NCBI RefSeq assembly: GCF_037120705.1 | Contig: NZ_JAWLJU010000001.1 | Coordinates: forward strand, 310,001-374,000 | DNA length: 64,000 nucleotides | Origin: Pseudoalteromonas sp. UG3-2 | GTDB taxonomy: Bacteria > Pseudomonadota > Gammaproteobacteria > Enterobacterales > Alteromonadaceae | Direction: 5' to 3' | Shown: piece by piece, positions 1 through 7,856 of the stretch | Layout of the letters: each line of letters opens with the position of its first letter | Position numbering within the stretch: position 1 is the stretch's first letter | The notes under the pieces: generated by a model | What the model saw: only the letters and a program-made list of their open reading frames with translations | What the model was told of the DNA's origin: nothing | The model's database searches: none | Program-made: the position numbers and the translations under genes

Positions 1-530
1 AGTGCGGCTTCATCGAGTAATGCTTGTGACTTAAATCGCCCTTCCCAAAAGCGCCCTTTACAGCCATCTTCTTTATTTGCTCTTCGAGCAATGTCTTCAT
101 TGAGTACACGCATAAACCAACTGATACTCGCCAGCCTTTCCCTGTATTGACTGATTTGCACAGCAAGCATGACGCGCTCTGACTCATTGAGAGCCTCACC
201 ATTGATAAACTTGTTCGTGAGCCAACTTCCTTTATATAGCTTATGCCAACGCATAACTATGGCCCTATCTGACAAGCGTTTTGCTTTGTTATCATCGACA
301 TACAGAACAATATGAGTGTGGTTGCTCATCACGGCATAAGCACAAACATCAATGCAAAAAGCATTGGCCAGAAGTAAGAGCTTTTGTTCCACCCAATTGC
401 GGCGGTGCTCATAAGATTTGCCAGTGACCATGTCTTTACCACACAAGTAGGCTTGCCTTACGCAGCGAGAAATACAGTGGTAGTACTTGGTATCGGCTAA
501 ACTGATCTGTCTTTTTCTGGCTGTTGCCAT
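1..530 (-). CDS. REP-associated (RAYT, Y1/HUH-type) transposase, partial at window edge
   Basis: The reverse strand is open from an ATG at 530, preceded by a GAGGAGAC ribosome site, to the window edge, so about 176 residues of the N-terminal part are visible. It begins MATARKRQIS and carries YYHCISRC, CAYAVMSNHTHIVL (the HxH metal motif of Y1 nucleases) and GRFWEGRFKSQALLDEA, all typical of IS200-like REP-associated transposases. These are usually single-copy, domesticated enzymes acting on palindromic extragenic repeats. Oddity: the segment where such proteins usually have the catalytic Tyr reads LNEDIARRAN here, with Asp at the likely Tyr position. The 3' end lies outside the window. Family call is firm; activity is uncertain. 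Confidence 0.85.
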   Translation of the reverse strand, partial: MATARKRQISLADTKYYHCISRCVRQAYLCGKDMVTGKSYEHRRNWVEQKLLLLANAFCIDVCAYAVMSNHTHIVLYVDDNKAKRLSDRAIVMRWHKLYKGSWLTNKFINGEALNESERVMLAVQISQYRERLASISWFMRVLNEDIARRANKEDGCKGRFWEGRFKSQALLDEAA

Positions 531-650
531 GGTGATGTCTCCTCAATCCTTGAGTACATAGCTAACAGTAGACAAGTTTTCGAAAAGGAACAAATTAGAG
601 GTGGGTGTCTAAATAAAAGCTTTTCAACTTAACGCTAAACATAACAAGTA

Positions 651-677
651 AAAAAAGCCACGCATTTGCGTGGCTTT
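651..677 (-). terminator. Rho-independent terminator of ahpF
   Basis: A perfect 11-bp stem (AAAGCCACGCA pairing with TGCGTGGCTTT, 654-677) is followed in the reverse direction by a run of T. It lies about 70 bases beyond the ahpF stop and ends the ahpC-ahpF unit before the transposase gene. Confidence 0.85.
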
Positions 678-746
678 GGAGCATTGCATGGGTGTATTAT
701 CAAATGGCTCGCATTTGATGTTGCAATGATTCTTTCCGTTAATGAG

Positions 747-2315
747 TTAAGCGGCTTGCTCGTCTTCTTGTCCTGAGCGGATCAAGTGGTCAAAAGCACC
801 TAGGCTTGCCGTTGCTCCAGCCCCCATTGCAATAATAATTTGCTTAAATGGTGTGGTAGTGGCATCTCCGGCGGCAAACACGCCTGGAACATTGGTGGCG
901 CCTTTGTCATCAATTTCTATTTCACCAAAGCGGTTTAATGTCACAGCGCTTTCTTTTAACCACTCTGTGTTTGGTACTAAGCCAATTTGAACAAAAATGC
1001 CAGCAAGCGTTAGTGACTTTGCCTTGCCTGTCACACGGTCAGTGTAATTAAGCCCGGTGACTTTATTGCCATCCCCTACCACTTCTGTGGTTTGGGCATT
1101 TTTAATAATCGTCACATTGGCAAGGCTCTTAGCTTTTTTGATCAAGACTTCATCGGCTCTTAAGCTGTCAGCAAACTCCAATACCGTAACGTGCTCAACA
1201 ATGTTCGCAAGGTCTATGGCCGCCTCAATTCCTGAGTTACCACCGCCAATCACTGCAACCGGCTTGCCTTTAAATAACGGGCCATCGCAATGTGGGCAAT
1301 AAGCAACGCCGCGACCTTTGTATTCAGCCTCGCCTGGCACATTCATGCTTCTCCAGCGAGCGCCGGTGGCTAATACCACCGATTTGGCTTTGAGAACTGC
1401 GCCGTTTTCCAGTGTAATGTCTAGGGTGTCCCCTTTGGTAATACCAGCAGCGCGCTGGTTTTTCATTACATCGACCTGATACTCATTAACATGCTCTTCA
1501 AGCTGAGCGACAAGCTTAGGCCCTTCGGTTTTCTGCACTGAAATAAAGTTTTCAATTCCGAGTGTATCGGCTACTTGACCACCAAAACGATCAGCCACTA
1601 CCCCAGTATTCAATCCCTTACGAGCGGAATAAATTGCAGCGGAAGCGCCAGCGGGCCCGCCTCCCACAACCAGAACGTCGAACACGTCTTTGTCATTAAG
1701 TTTGGCCGCTTGCTTTTCGCCCGCTTTACTGTCTAATTTAAGGAGGATGTCCGCCAATGTTACCGCGCCTTGACTAAACTGCTCGCCATTAAGATACACC
1801 GTTGGCACAGCCATGATATTGCGCTCATCCACTTCTTGCTGGAACAAAGCACCATCAATCATAGTGGCTTTAACATTAGGGTTTAGCGCCGCCATGAGGT
1901 TTAGCGCCTGCACCACTTGCGGGCAAGTTTGGCAACTTAATGATATATAAACCTCGAAATTAAGCGGCCTATCGATAGTGGCAATTTGCTCAAGCTCATC
2001 GGCACTGGCTTTAGTTTCATGACCGCCTGAGTGCAATAGTGCCAACACTAGGCTGGTGAACTCATGCCCCATAGGCACACCGGAAAAGGTGATCTCACTT
2101 CCAGACTGCACACCTTTTACCACCATTTGTGGAATGCGTTCAGCCCCTTCAGCTTTGGTTACTGTAATTTTTTCACTTAGCGTTGCTAAGTCTTCAGCCA
2201 AGCTTTTTAGCTCTTGCGATTTTTTACTGTCATCAACAGCTATGCTCAGTTCAATCGGGTGTTGTAGAGAGCTAAAGTGGCTTTGTAATTGAGTTTTAAT
2301 TTGATTGTCTAACAT
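747..2315 (-). CDS. ahpF: Alkyl hydroperoxide reductase subunit F (AhpF)
   Basis: A 522-residue flavoprotein that uses NADH to re-reduce AhpC. The order matches AhpF: an N-terminal double thioredoxin-fold module with the redox pair CQTC at 128-131, an FAD motif GGGPAG at 218-223, the thioredoxin-reductase-type CPHC centre at 340-343, the NADH-site GGGNSG near 357, and the C-terminal FAD motif FAAGDATT. Length is normal (about 520). It lies 79 bases downstream of ahpC in the same direction, so the two form the usual ahpCF unit. A strong terminator follows. Cytoplasmic. Identification is secure. Confidence 0.97.
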   Translation of the reverse strand: MLDNQIKTQLQSHFSSLQHPIELSIAVDDSKKSQELKSLAEDLATLSEKITVTKAEGAERIPQMVVKGVQSGSEITFSGVPMGHEFTSLVLALLHSGGHETKASADELEQIATIDRPLNFEVYISLSCQTCPQVVQALNLMAALNPNVKATMIDGALFQQEVDERNIMAVPTVYLNGEQFSQGAVTLADILLKLDSKAGEKQAAKLNDKDVFDVLVVGGGPAGASAAIYSARKGLNTGVVADRFGGQVADTLGIENFISVQKTEGPKLVAQLEEHVNEYQVDVMKNQRAAGITKGDTLDITLENGAVLKAKSVVLATGARWRSMNVPGEAEYKGRGVAYCPHCDGPLFKGKPVAVIGGGNSGIEAAIDLANIVEHVTVLEFADSLRADEVLIKKAKSLANVTIIKNAQTTEVVGDGNKVTGLNYTDRVTGKAKSLTLAGIFVQIGLVPNTEWLKESAVTLNRFGEIEIDDKGATNVPGVFAAGDATTTPFKQIIIAMGAGATASLGAFDHLIRSGQEDEQAA

Positions 2316-2365
2316 GTCGGGAAACCCTCTAAGTAAAAATTCGCAAAAACTAAATTAAGTAATGT

Positions 2366-2384
2366 GGAGCGCGCGAGGCGCTCC
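2366..2384 (-). other. GC-rich hairpin between ahpC and ahpF
   Basis: GGAGCGC and GCGCTCC form a 7-bp stem around a 5-base loop just after the ahpC stop. No T run follows, so it is more likely an mRNA-stabilising or attenuating hairpin than a full terminator; it could let ahpC be made in excess over ahpF. The function is inference. Confidence 0.45.
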
Positions 2385-2394
2385 GTTTGGCTAT

Positions 2395-2964
2395 TTAGAT
2401 TTTGCCAACTAGGTCTAGTGAAGGTGCTAATGTTTCTTCACCTGGCTGCCAAGATGCTGGGCAAACTTCGCCATCGTGCTGAGCGATGTATTGTGCCGCC
2501 TGCACTTTACGAACCAGCTCTTTGGCGCTACGGCCGATGCCTAAGTCGTGGGTTTCAACTACTTTGATTTCACCTTCTGGGTTAATTACAAAAGTACCGC
2601 GTAATGCTAGGCCTTCTTCTTCAATCATCACACCGAAGTTGCGAGTGATTTTGCCAGTTGGGTCGCCAATCATTGGGAACTGGATTTTCTTGATGGTTTC
2701 AGAGGCATCGTGCCATGCTTTGTGCGTGAAGTGGGTGTCTGTTGAAACTGAGTACACTTCAACGCCCATTTCTTGAAGCTGTGCATAGTAGTCTGCAAGG
2801 TCGCCTAGCTCAGTTGGGCAAACAAACGTGAAGTCTGCTGGATAAAAGAATACGATTGACCATTTACCAAGTAGGCTTTTTTCTGATACATCAATAAAAT
2901 CACCATTGTGATACGCGGTTGCATTGAATGGTTTGATTGTTGTGTTGATTAATGAATTGCTCAT
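2395..2964 (-). CDS. ahpC: Alkyl hydroperoxide reductase subunit C (AhpC, 2-Cys peroxiredoxin)
   Basis: A 189-residue typical 2-Cys peroxiredoxin reducing H2O2, organic peroxides and peroxynitrite. The peroxidatic Cys is in FTFVCPTE (C49), the resolving Cys in GEVCPASW (C168), and the C-terminus LVGKI matches enteric AhpC. I chose the ATG at 2964 (MSNSLINTT), not the in-frame GTG 12 bases upstream: the sequence between them is the GAGGAAA ribosome site, and the shorter form matches the family length of 187. First gene of ahpCF. The spacer to the divergent 3204 gene carries an inverted repeat that may be an operator. Confidence 0.97.
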   Translation of the reverse strand: MSNSLINTTIKPFNATAYHNGDFIDVSEKSLLGKWSIVFFYPADFTFVCPTELGDLADYYAQLQEMGVEVYSVSTDTHFTHKAWHDASETIKKIQFPMIGDPTGKITRNFGVMIEEEGLALRGTFVINPEGEIKVVETHDLGIGRSAKELVRKVQAAQYIAQHDGEVCPASWQPGEETLAPSLDLVGKI

Positions 2965-3076
2965 TGTTTTCCTCACTATGGTTTAGTTTGAATTAAGTTA
3001 GCGAGTCATCTCGCCTTGGCTTGATTACTAAGATAAGGAATGCTGAGCTTTAAATAAAACAGATTGTTTGGATTGT

Positions 3077-3099
3077 GGTAATCGAAAAAACTGATTACC
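3077..3099. promoter_or_regulatory. Inverted repeat upstream of ahpC (possible operator)
   Basis: GGTAATC and GATTACC form a perfect 7-bp dyad separated by 9 A-rich bases, about 110 bases upstream of ahpC and in the spacer shared with the divergent gene. It does not match the ATAG/CTAT consensus of OxyR, so the binding protein is unknown. It could also be a transcript hairpin. Confidence 0.3.
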
Positions 3100-3203
3100 T
3101 AACTTTGTCATGGGAAATAAGTGATCACAGAAGGCCCCTTTGCGGTATAAATGCCTAACAGATAAGGTATGATCACCTTGCAATCTAACTGCTGAGAGAA
3201 TTT

Positions 3204-3623
3204 ATGCACCCCTACTTCAATCATATTCAATTGGGATACCTAGGTTTTTTACCTTTTTTAGCCTGTATCGCTGGCACGCTGATGCTCGGTGCCACCAGTG
3301 AAATCCTCAATGCTTTTGTGTTTTACAGTTTAGGCATTTTAGCCTTTATGGCTGGCAGTTTGTGGCGCGCAGGCGAGCAAAGTCAAAGCCATGCCATCCT
3401 AGCCGTATTAGTGGTGATCCCCTACCCATTGATCAGCGCGCTGGCGCCACAGTGGCTCTTATCTTACTTAGCGGTGGCTTACTGGATTGTGTATGGCATC
3501 GAGCGCGCCATGCCGCGCTGGCAAGACTACCATAAAGATTATTGTAAGATGCGCACGGTATTAACCTCGTTGGTGTTTGTCAGTCACTTATTTATGATTT
3601 CGCAAGCATTAGAATTAACATAA
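3204..3623 (+). CDS. DUF3429-like small inner-membrane protein
   Basis: A 139-residue hydrophobic protein starting MHPYFNHIQLGYLGFLPF with about four predicted membrane segments (roughly 10-30, 35-55, 65-85 and 115-135). The pattern, an early GYLGFLPF motif then short helices with a conserved WRAGE-like loop, resembles DUF3429 proteins, whose function is unknown. The ATG follows a GAGAG-like ribosome site. It stands alone, divergent from ahpC. Existence is well supported; the role is not known. Confidence 0.75.
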   Translation: MHPYFNHIQLGYLGFLPFLACIAGTLMLGATSEILNAFVFYSLGILAFMAGSLWRAGEQSQSHAILAVLVVIPYPLISALAPQWLLSYLAVAYWIVYGIERAMPRWQDYHKDYCKMRTVLTSLVFVSHLFMISQALELT

Positions 3624-3715
3624 TAGGTGCTTACAACCAGTGAAACGTTTACTGATTGCCTTAACTTAGCTATACCTAAGATTACCTAGTCACGATTTTC
3701 GTCGACCTCGATGCC

Positions 3716-4564
3716 ATGAAATATTACTTTCCGCTGTTGTTTATTTGGCTTATTGTTGCCGCTCTGCTGTGGCTGCAGTGGTCCATTGGGGTCGGACATT
3801 TTGAAAGTTATGAAGAAGTCATTTGGCTAGGCTTATCACTCACTTTACTTCGGATTATGCTCTATACCATAAGTAACCGCTTGATAAAAATCGCCATTGC
3901 CATTTACACAGCGGGGCTCGCCTTAGATGTTGCTGAAGATTTCTATGCAGGCCAAACCATTTCCTTGTTTTTGTTAGATACTTCCCTGAAAAACATTGGT
4001 TTTCTGCTGCTCAGTTACAGCCTTTTTGGGCTCTTTAAAAAACAAAAACAGATTAACCAAGAGTTGCAACAAGAGATTGTCAAACGCAAAGAGCTTGAAG
4101 CAAAAATGCACTATGAAGCCAACCATGATGCCATGACCGGTGTTGGCAGTCGCAAGTCTTGCTTTGAACATTTGCGCGACCACAGCTTCGACAATCAGTG
4201 GCTGCTGTATTTGGATCTCGATAACTTTAAACAAGTGAACGACACTCATGGTCACCACGCAGGCGATCAGGTATTAGTGCAATTTTGCGACAATATGCGG
4301 GCATTTTTTGGTGATAAGCAAGGCTTTCGGATTGGCGGTGATGAATTTATCGCGTTTGCCGATGGCGCTCGCCCCAAATTAGATGATGTAAGAGCGGCAC
4401 TGATGAAGGGATTAGAAGATTACGACATCAATGTCAGTGTCGGCGTTGTCAGAGTCGAGCCTGGCCAGCCGCCCGATGTAATCATCCATGCGGCAGATGA
4501 AAAAATGTACCGTGACAAAAGCGGTAAAAATGTCCGCTCTAGCATTCGCAACTCTTCTGACTGA
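3716..4564 (+). CDS. Membrane-anchored diguanylate cyclase (GGDEF)
   Basis: A 282-residue protein. The N-terminal half (about 1-108) has three or four membrane helices, followed by a short charged coiled coil (107-132) and a GGDEF domain with the intact active-site motif GGDEF at 207-211. It should make cyclic di-GMP from two GTP. No RxxD inhibitory site is present at the usual five residues before GGDEF, so product inhibition may be absent. The ATG at 3716 has no clear ribosome site. No known sensor domain is recognisable, so the signal is unknown. Confidence 0.9.
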   Translation: MKYYFPLLFIWLIVAALLWLQWSIGVGHFESYEEVIWLGLSLTLLRIMLYTISNRLIKIAIAIYTAGLALDVAEDFYAGQTISLFLLDTSLKNIGFLLLSYSLFGLFKKQKQINQELQQEIVKRKELEAKMHYEANHDAMTGVGSRKSCFEHLRDHSFDNQWLLYLDLDNFKQVNDTHGHHAGDQVLVQFCDNMRAFFGDKQGFRIGGDEFIAFADGARPKLDDVRAALMKGLEDYDINVSVGVVRVEPGQPPDVIIHAADEKMYRDKSGKNVRSSIRNSSD

Positions 4565-4669
4565 AATTAAAAAAACACTAGGTTCAACTAAAAAGTAATA
4601 CATTGGTATGGTAGAGGTAATCAAACATTGCTAAGCTTCCGTTAATACCCAGTTAGTAGGAACAATCCG

Positions 4670-5752
4670 GTGTTTGCAAAACTCTTCTCAAATAATGAAT
4701 CAGAACAAGCGCTTGTCGCAGCACAACAAGAAATCCTCCAGCTTCGTCAAGACAATGAACAGTTGGCAGCAGAAAACGAAAGCTTAAAGCAACAAGTTAT
4801 CGAAGCCCAAAGTGAGCTCAACGACAACACCGACAACCAACTCTTGCAGTGTGCCTTAACAGGGCTCAGTCAAATTCAAGGGATCAGAGAAACCGTACTT
4901 GCCAGTTTTATGCACATCGAGCAAGAGAGTCAATCCATAGAGCAAGTTAACCAAGCTTTTGATAAATCAGAAAAAGCCCTAAAGAATATTTTAACTGGCA
5001 TGGATGGGCTCACCAGCAATATGGATAGAATGACAGAGAACATTTCTGGGTTGTCGGAAATGGCAGACAACATCAACACCTTTGTTACTACCATCTCAAA
5101 AATTTCTGATCAAACTAACTTGCTGGCTCTAAACGCCGCAATTGAAGCTGCACGAGCTGGTGAAGCCGGACGTGGCTTCTCTGTAGTAGCAGATGAAGTC
5201 AGGGCCTTGGCCAATAACACCAATGAATCGGCCAATGAAGTGTCCGATTTGGTGAAAAAAATCATTGATACCACCCACACCACCGTCGGTGCGGTTGAGG
5301 AAATTCAAGCTGCAAACATTAATTTGTCAGACAGCATTGGTCATTTAAATGATGAGTATGAAGGGATCACCCGCTCTTGTGATTCGATGAAAAACACCAT
5401 TTCCAGCTCGACCACGCAAACTTTTGTGCAAACGGTGAAACTTGATCATGTGGTATGGAAAGGCGATGTCTATAACGTCATTATTGGTAATAGCCACAAA
5501 AGCATTGATGACTTTGCCGACCACACAATGTGCCGATTGGGGCAGTGGTACGGTCAACAAGGTGCTCAGCAATTTGGTAACCACAATGCCTATAAGCGCC
5601 TTGAGTCTCCCCATCGTGAAGTACACCGCGCCGGAGTTGAAGCCATGAAACGCTTTCAGGCTGGTGACACACAAGCTGCAGTCAAGTTACTGAACCAGAT
5701 GGAACACGCCAGCATGGAAGTAATGGAGCTTCTGGACCAACTAGCACATTAA
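4670..5752 (+). CDS. Soluble methyl-accepting chemotaxis protein with C-terminal CZB zinc domain
   Basis: A 360-residue protein without membrane segments. Residues 10-50 are a coiled coil rich in Q/E/L; about 60-245 is the signalling hairpin with the tip signature [20 protein letters not shown]; 255-355 is a CZB (chemoreceptor zinc-binding) domain with LDH (H260), MCRLGQWY (C288) and SPHREVH (H315, H319), the expected zinc ligands. CZB proteins are known to sense zinc or hypochlorite. The start is a GTG with an AGGA ribosome site. It is cytoplasmic, so it probably reports internal redox or metal state to CheA. Confidence 0.93.
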   Translation: MFAKLFSNNESEQALVAAQQEILQLRQDNEQLAAENESLKQQVIEAQSELNDNTDNQLLQCALTGLSQIQGIRETVLASFMHIEQESQSIEQVNQAFDKSEKALKNILTGMDGLTSNMDRMTENISGLSEMADNINTFVTTISKISDQTNLLALNAAIEAARAGEAGRGFSVVADEVRALANNTNESANEVSDLVKKIIDTTHTTVGAVEEIQAANINLSDSIGHLNDEYEGITRSCDSMKNTISSSTTQTFVQTVKLDHVVWKGDVYNVIIGNSHKSIDDFADHTMCRLGQWYGQQGAQQFGNHNAYKRLESPHREVHRAGVEAMKRFQAGDTQAAVKLLNQMEHASMEVMELLDQLAH

Positions 5753-5970
5753 GCGTTTCGCATGTGAACACCACCCGCTTCTCAATCAACTCGTGTGGGT
5801 AAGACAGCATTGTTGCTGTTTCCCACCATCGCAGATGTGCGTTGGTTTATTGCCGGCGCAGTATGTTTAATAGGCTATCGCTGTACGCTAAAAGCAGGTC
5901 ATGAATAACCAGTGCTACCCTGATCTGTACAGGTTTGCTAAAGTAGCCCTTTTTTAGATTGACGAGCATT

Positions 5971-6801
5971 ATGATTGTAGATAAACAGTGGCGTATTCTT
6001 ACGGTGGGAGATGGCGACTTAAGCTTTTCACTGTCTTTGGCTAAACACCTTAAACCCGCTTATTTATGTGCCAGTGTCTACGACAGTGAAACCACTCTAA
6101 AACAAAAATATCGTCACAACGCCTTCGATGCGCTGCGCGCGCTGAATATTGAGGTACTCACAGGCTTTGATGTCACGCAACCGAGTAGCTGGCAACAATT
6201 AGGCACACAGCGCTTTGATGCCGTTATTTTTCAATTCCCATTACTGCCTGGGTTTGCTTCACACGCAGAATTTCAACAGCAAGCATTAACCATTAACACC
6301 CTAAACCGTCGCTTATTGCGACTGTTTTTACTGAACTCGACTCACTATGCCCTTGACCCCGATGGCCAGCAGCTGAGCATCATCACTTCTAAAGACGTTA
6401 AGCCTTATTTAGAGTGGAATATTGAGGGCAGCTTAACGCAAGACACAACACAACATTACCTGGGTCAATCTGCTTTTGATATTCACCAATTTCCAGAATA
6501 TAAAATCCGCAATGTTGACCGTGATAAACACGTTAAAGACACCAGTGGAATTAGCTATTATTGGTCGCCGCTGGCTTTGCATCCGCTGCGCCAACAATTA
6601 CATCAGCCGCCCTACCTAGAAGACGGCTTTTGTACTATTTGCCGTGCCGGGCCATTTCTCACGGATAAAGACCGTGAGGCACATTTTGGCGCTAAAAAAC
6701 ATCGCACAATGGCGGCACACGAACAGGCTTGGCAAGATTACTTGCAAGACAAGTCGCCTTTGTGCTCACGCATCTCAAAGGATAACAAGCTGAAATATTA
6801 G
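5971..6801 (+). CDS. DUF2431 Rossmann-fold methyltransferase-like protein with C-terminal zinc finger
   Basis: A 276-residue protein. Residues 8-90 hold the hallmarks of DUF2431, the domain of yeast Bmt5 (25S rRNA uridine-N3 methyltransferase): LTVGDGDLSFS near 11-20, ASVYDSE, and FDAVIFQFP at 82-90. The C-terminus has a CX2CX13HX5H motif (C221, C224, H238, H244, with HFGAKKH), like the U1/matrin/JAZ-type fingers that bind RNA. I prefer the ATG at 5971 over the TTG 12 bases upstream. A role in RNA methylation is inferred; no substrate is known here. Confidence 0.8.
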   Translation: MIVDKQWRILTVGDGDLSFSLSLAKHLKPAYLCASVYDSETTLKQKYRHNAFDALRALNIEVLTGFDVTQPSSWQQLGTQRFDAVIFQFPLLPGFASHAEFQQQALTINTLNRRLLRLFLLNSTHYALDPDGQQLSIITSKDVKPYLEWNIEGSLTQDTTQHYLGQSAFDIHQFPEYKIRNVDRDKHVKDTSGISYYWSPLALHPLRQQLHQPPYLEDGFCTICRAGPFLTDKDREAHFGAKKHRTMAAHEQAWQDYLQDKSPLCSRISKDNKLKY

Positions 6802-6953
6802 CAAACAAAAAGTAAGTAAATTACTAAATAAAGATTAGCTTTAAAAATAAAAGCATAAAATATACAAAATTCATTGAGCCATGTAATGCTCCCTATTAGA
6901 CTACGGCCATTGATGCTTTTTGCTACCAGTGATTTGGTTTATTTGGGGTGCTG

Positions 6954-7802
6954 ATGCCATTACTTAATCGCGATTTTATCATCGCAATACTTTGCTTATT
7001 GTGTGCCATGGTGACGATCCAATCTGGTGCTTCCATTGCAAAACAGCTCTTTCCTTTTGTCGGGCCAGAGGGCACCACGGCCTATCGACTGGGGTTTTCT
7101 GCCTTAATACTCTGCTTAGTATTTAAGCCTTGGCGCAAACTACCGAAAAACTGGCGGCCTTTTATTGTCTACGGTTTGTGTTTAGGTGGCATGAATATCA
7201 CCTTTTATTACGCCATTGCCCGCATTCCCATCGGTATTGGGGTGGCGTTAGAGTTCACCGGCCCTCTGGCTGTAGCGCTCTTTTCATCTAAGCGCAAACG
7301 CGACTATTTATGGGTGGCCTTTGCCCTAGCCGGAATTTTGTTACTACTGCCCGACTTAGGTGATGTCAATGGCCTTGATCCGGTGGGTGTCCTGCTAGCG
7401 CTCGTCGCTGGGGCATGCTGGGCTGGCTATATTTTATATGGTAAACGTTCTGGTACCGAGGGCTCTGGTGGCACCACGGTGGCCATTGGCATGACGGTGG
7501 CAGCCTTGGCGGTAGTGCCATTTGGTGTCGTTTCACAAGGCAGTGCGTTACTGGATTGGTCACTCATTCCTCTGGGCATTGCCATTGGTTTACTTTCCAG
7601 TGCCCTGCCCTACAGTTTAGAAATGGTGGCGCTGCGCAAAATGCCGGCTCAGGGGTTTAGTATTTTAATGAGTGTGGAACCTGCCGTAGCGGCGTTGGCG
7701 GGTTTTCTTATTTTGGGCGAACTACTGACGCTGTGGCAATGGCTGGCAATTTTAATGGTTATTACCGCCTCAGTGGGCAGCTCAGTGTCTAATAAGGCTT
7801 AA
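6954..7802 (+). CDS. rhtA: RhtA-type threonine/homoserine exporter (EamA family)
   Basis: About 282 residues with ten membrane helices in two EamA repeats. It resembles E. coli RhtA closely along its length: QSGASIAKQLFPFVGPEGTTAYRL, GLCLGGMNITFYYAI, IPIGIGVALEFTGPLAVALFSS, and LPYSLEMVALRKMPA. RhtA exports threonine and homoserine. The ATG at 6954 follows a GGGGTG site; a GTG at 6948 is an alternative. Convergent with the S9 peptidase gene; a hairpin separates them. Substrate is assigned by family. Confidence 0.88.
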   Translation: MPLLNRDFIIAILCLLCAMVTIQSGASIAKQLFPFVGPEGTTAYRLGFSALILCLVFKPWRKLPKNWRPFIVYGLCLGGMNITFYYAIARIPIGIGVALEFTGPLAVALFSSKRKRDYLWVAFALAGILLLLPDLGDVNGLDPVGVLLALVAGACWAGYILYGKRSGTEGSGGTTVAIGMTVAALAVVPFGVVSQGSALLDWSLIPLGIAIGLLSSALPYSLEMVALRKMPAQGFSILMSVEPAVAALAGFLILGELLTLWQWLAILMVITASVGSSVSNKA

Positions 7803-7818
7803 TAATATAATGCTATAA

Positions 7819-7840
7819 AGGTTGCCCCAGAGGGCAACCT
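7819..7840. terminator. Hairpin between convergent genes (bidirectional terminator candidate)
   Basis: AGGTTGCCC and GGGCAACCT form a perfect 9-bp stem with a CAGA loop between the convergent rhtA and S9 peptidase genes. T runs on both sides are weak, so termination is likely but not certain. Confidence 0.6.
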
Positions 7841-7856
7841 CTCATGTTACCTTAAT

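Noticed and set aside
2395..2976. Longer AhpC from a GTG at 2976
   Set aside because: The extra codons are the ribosome site itself; the ATG at 2964 matches the family length.
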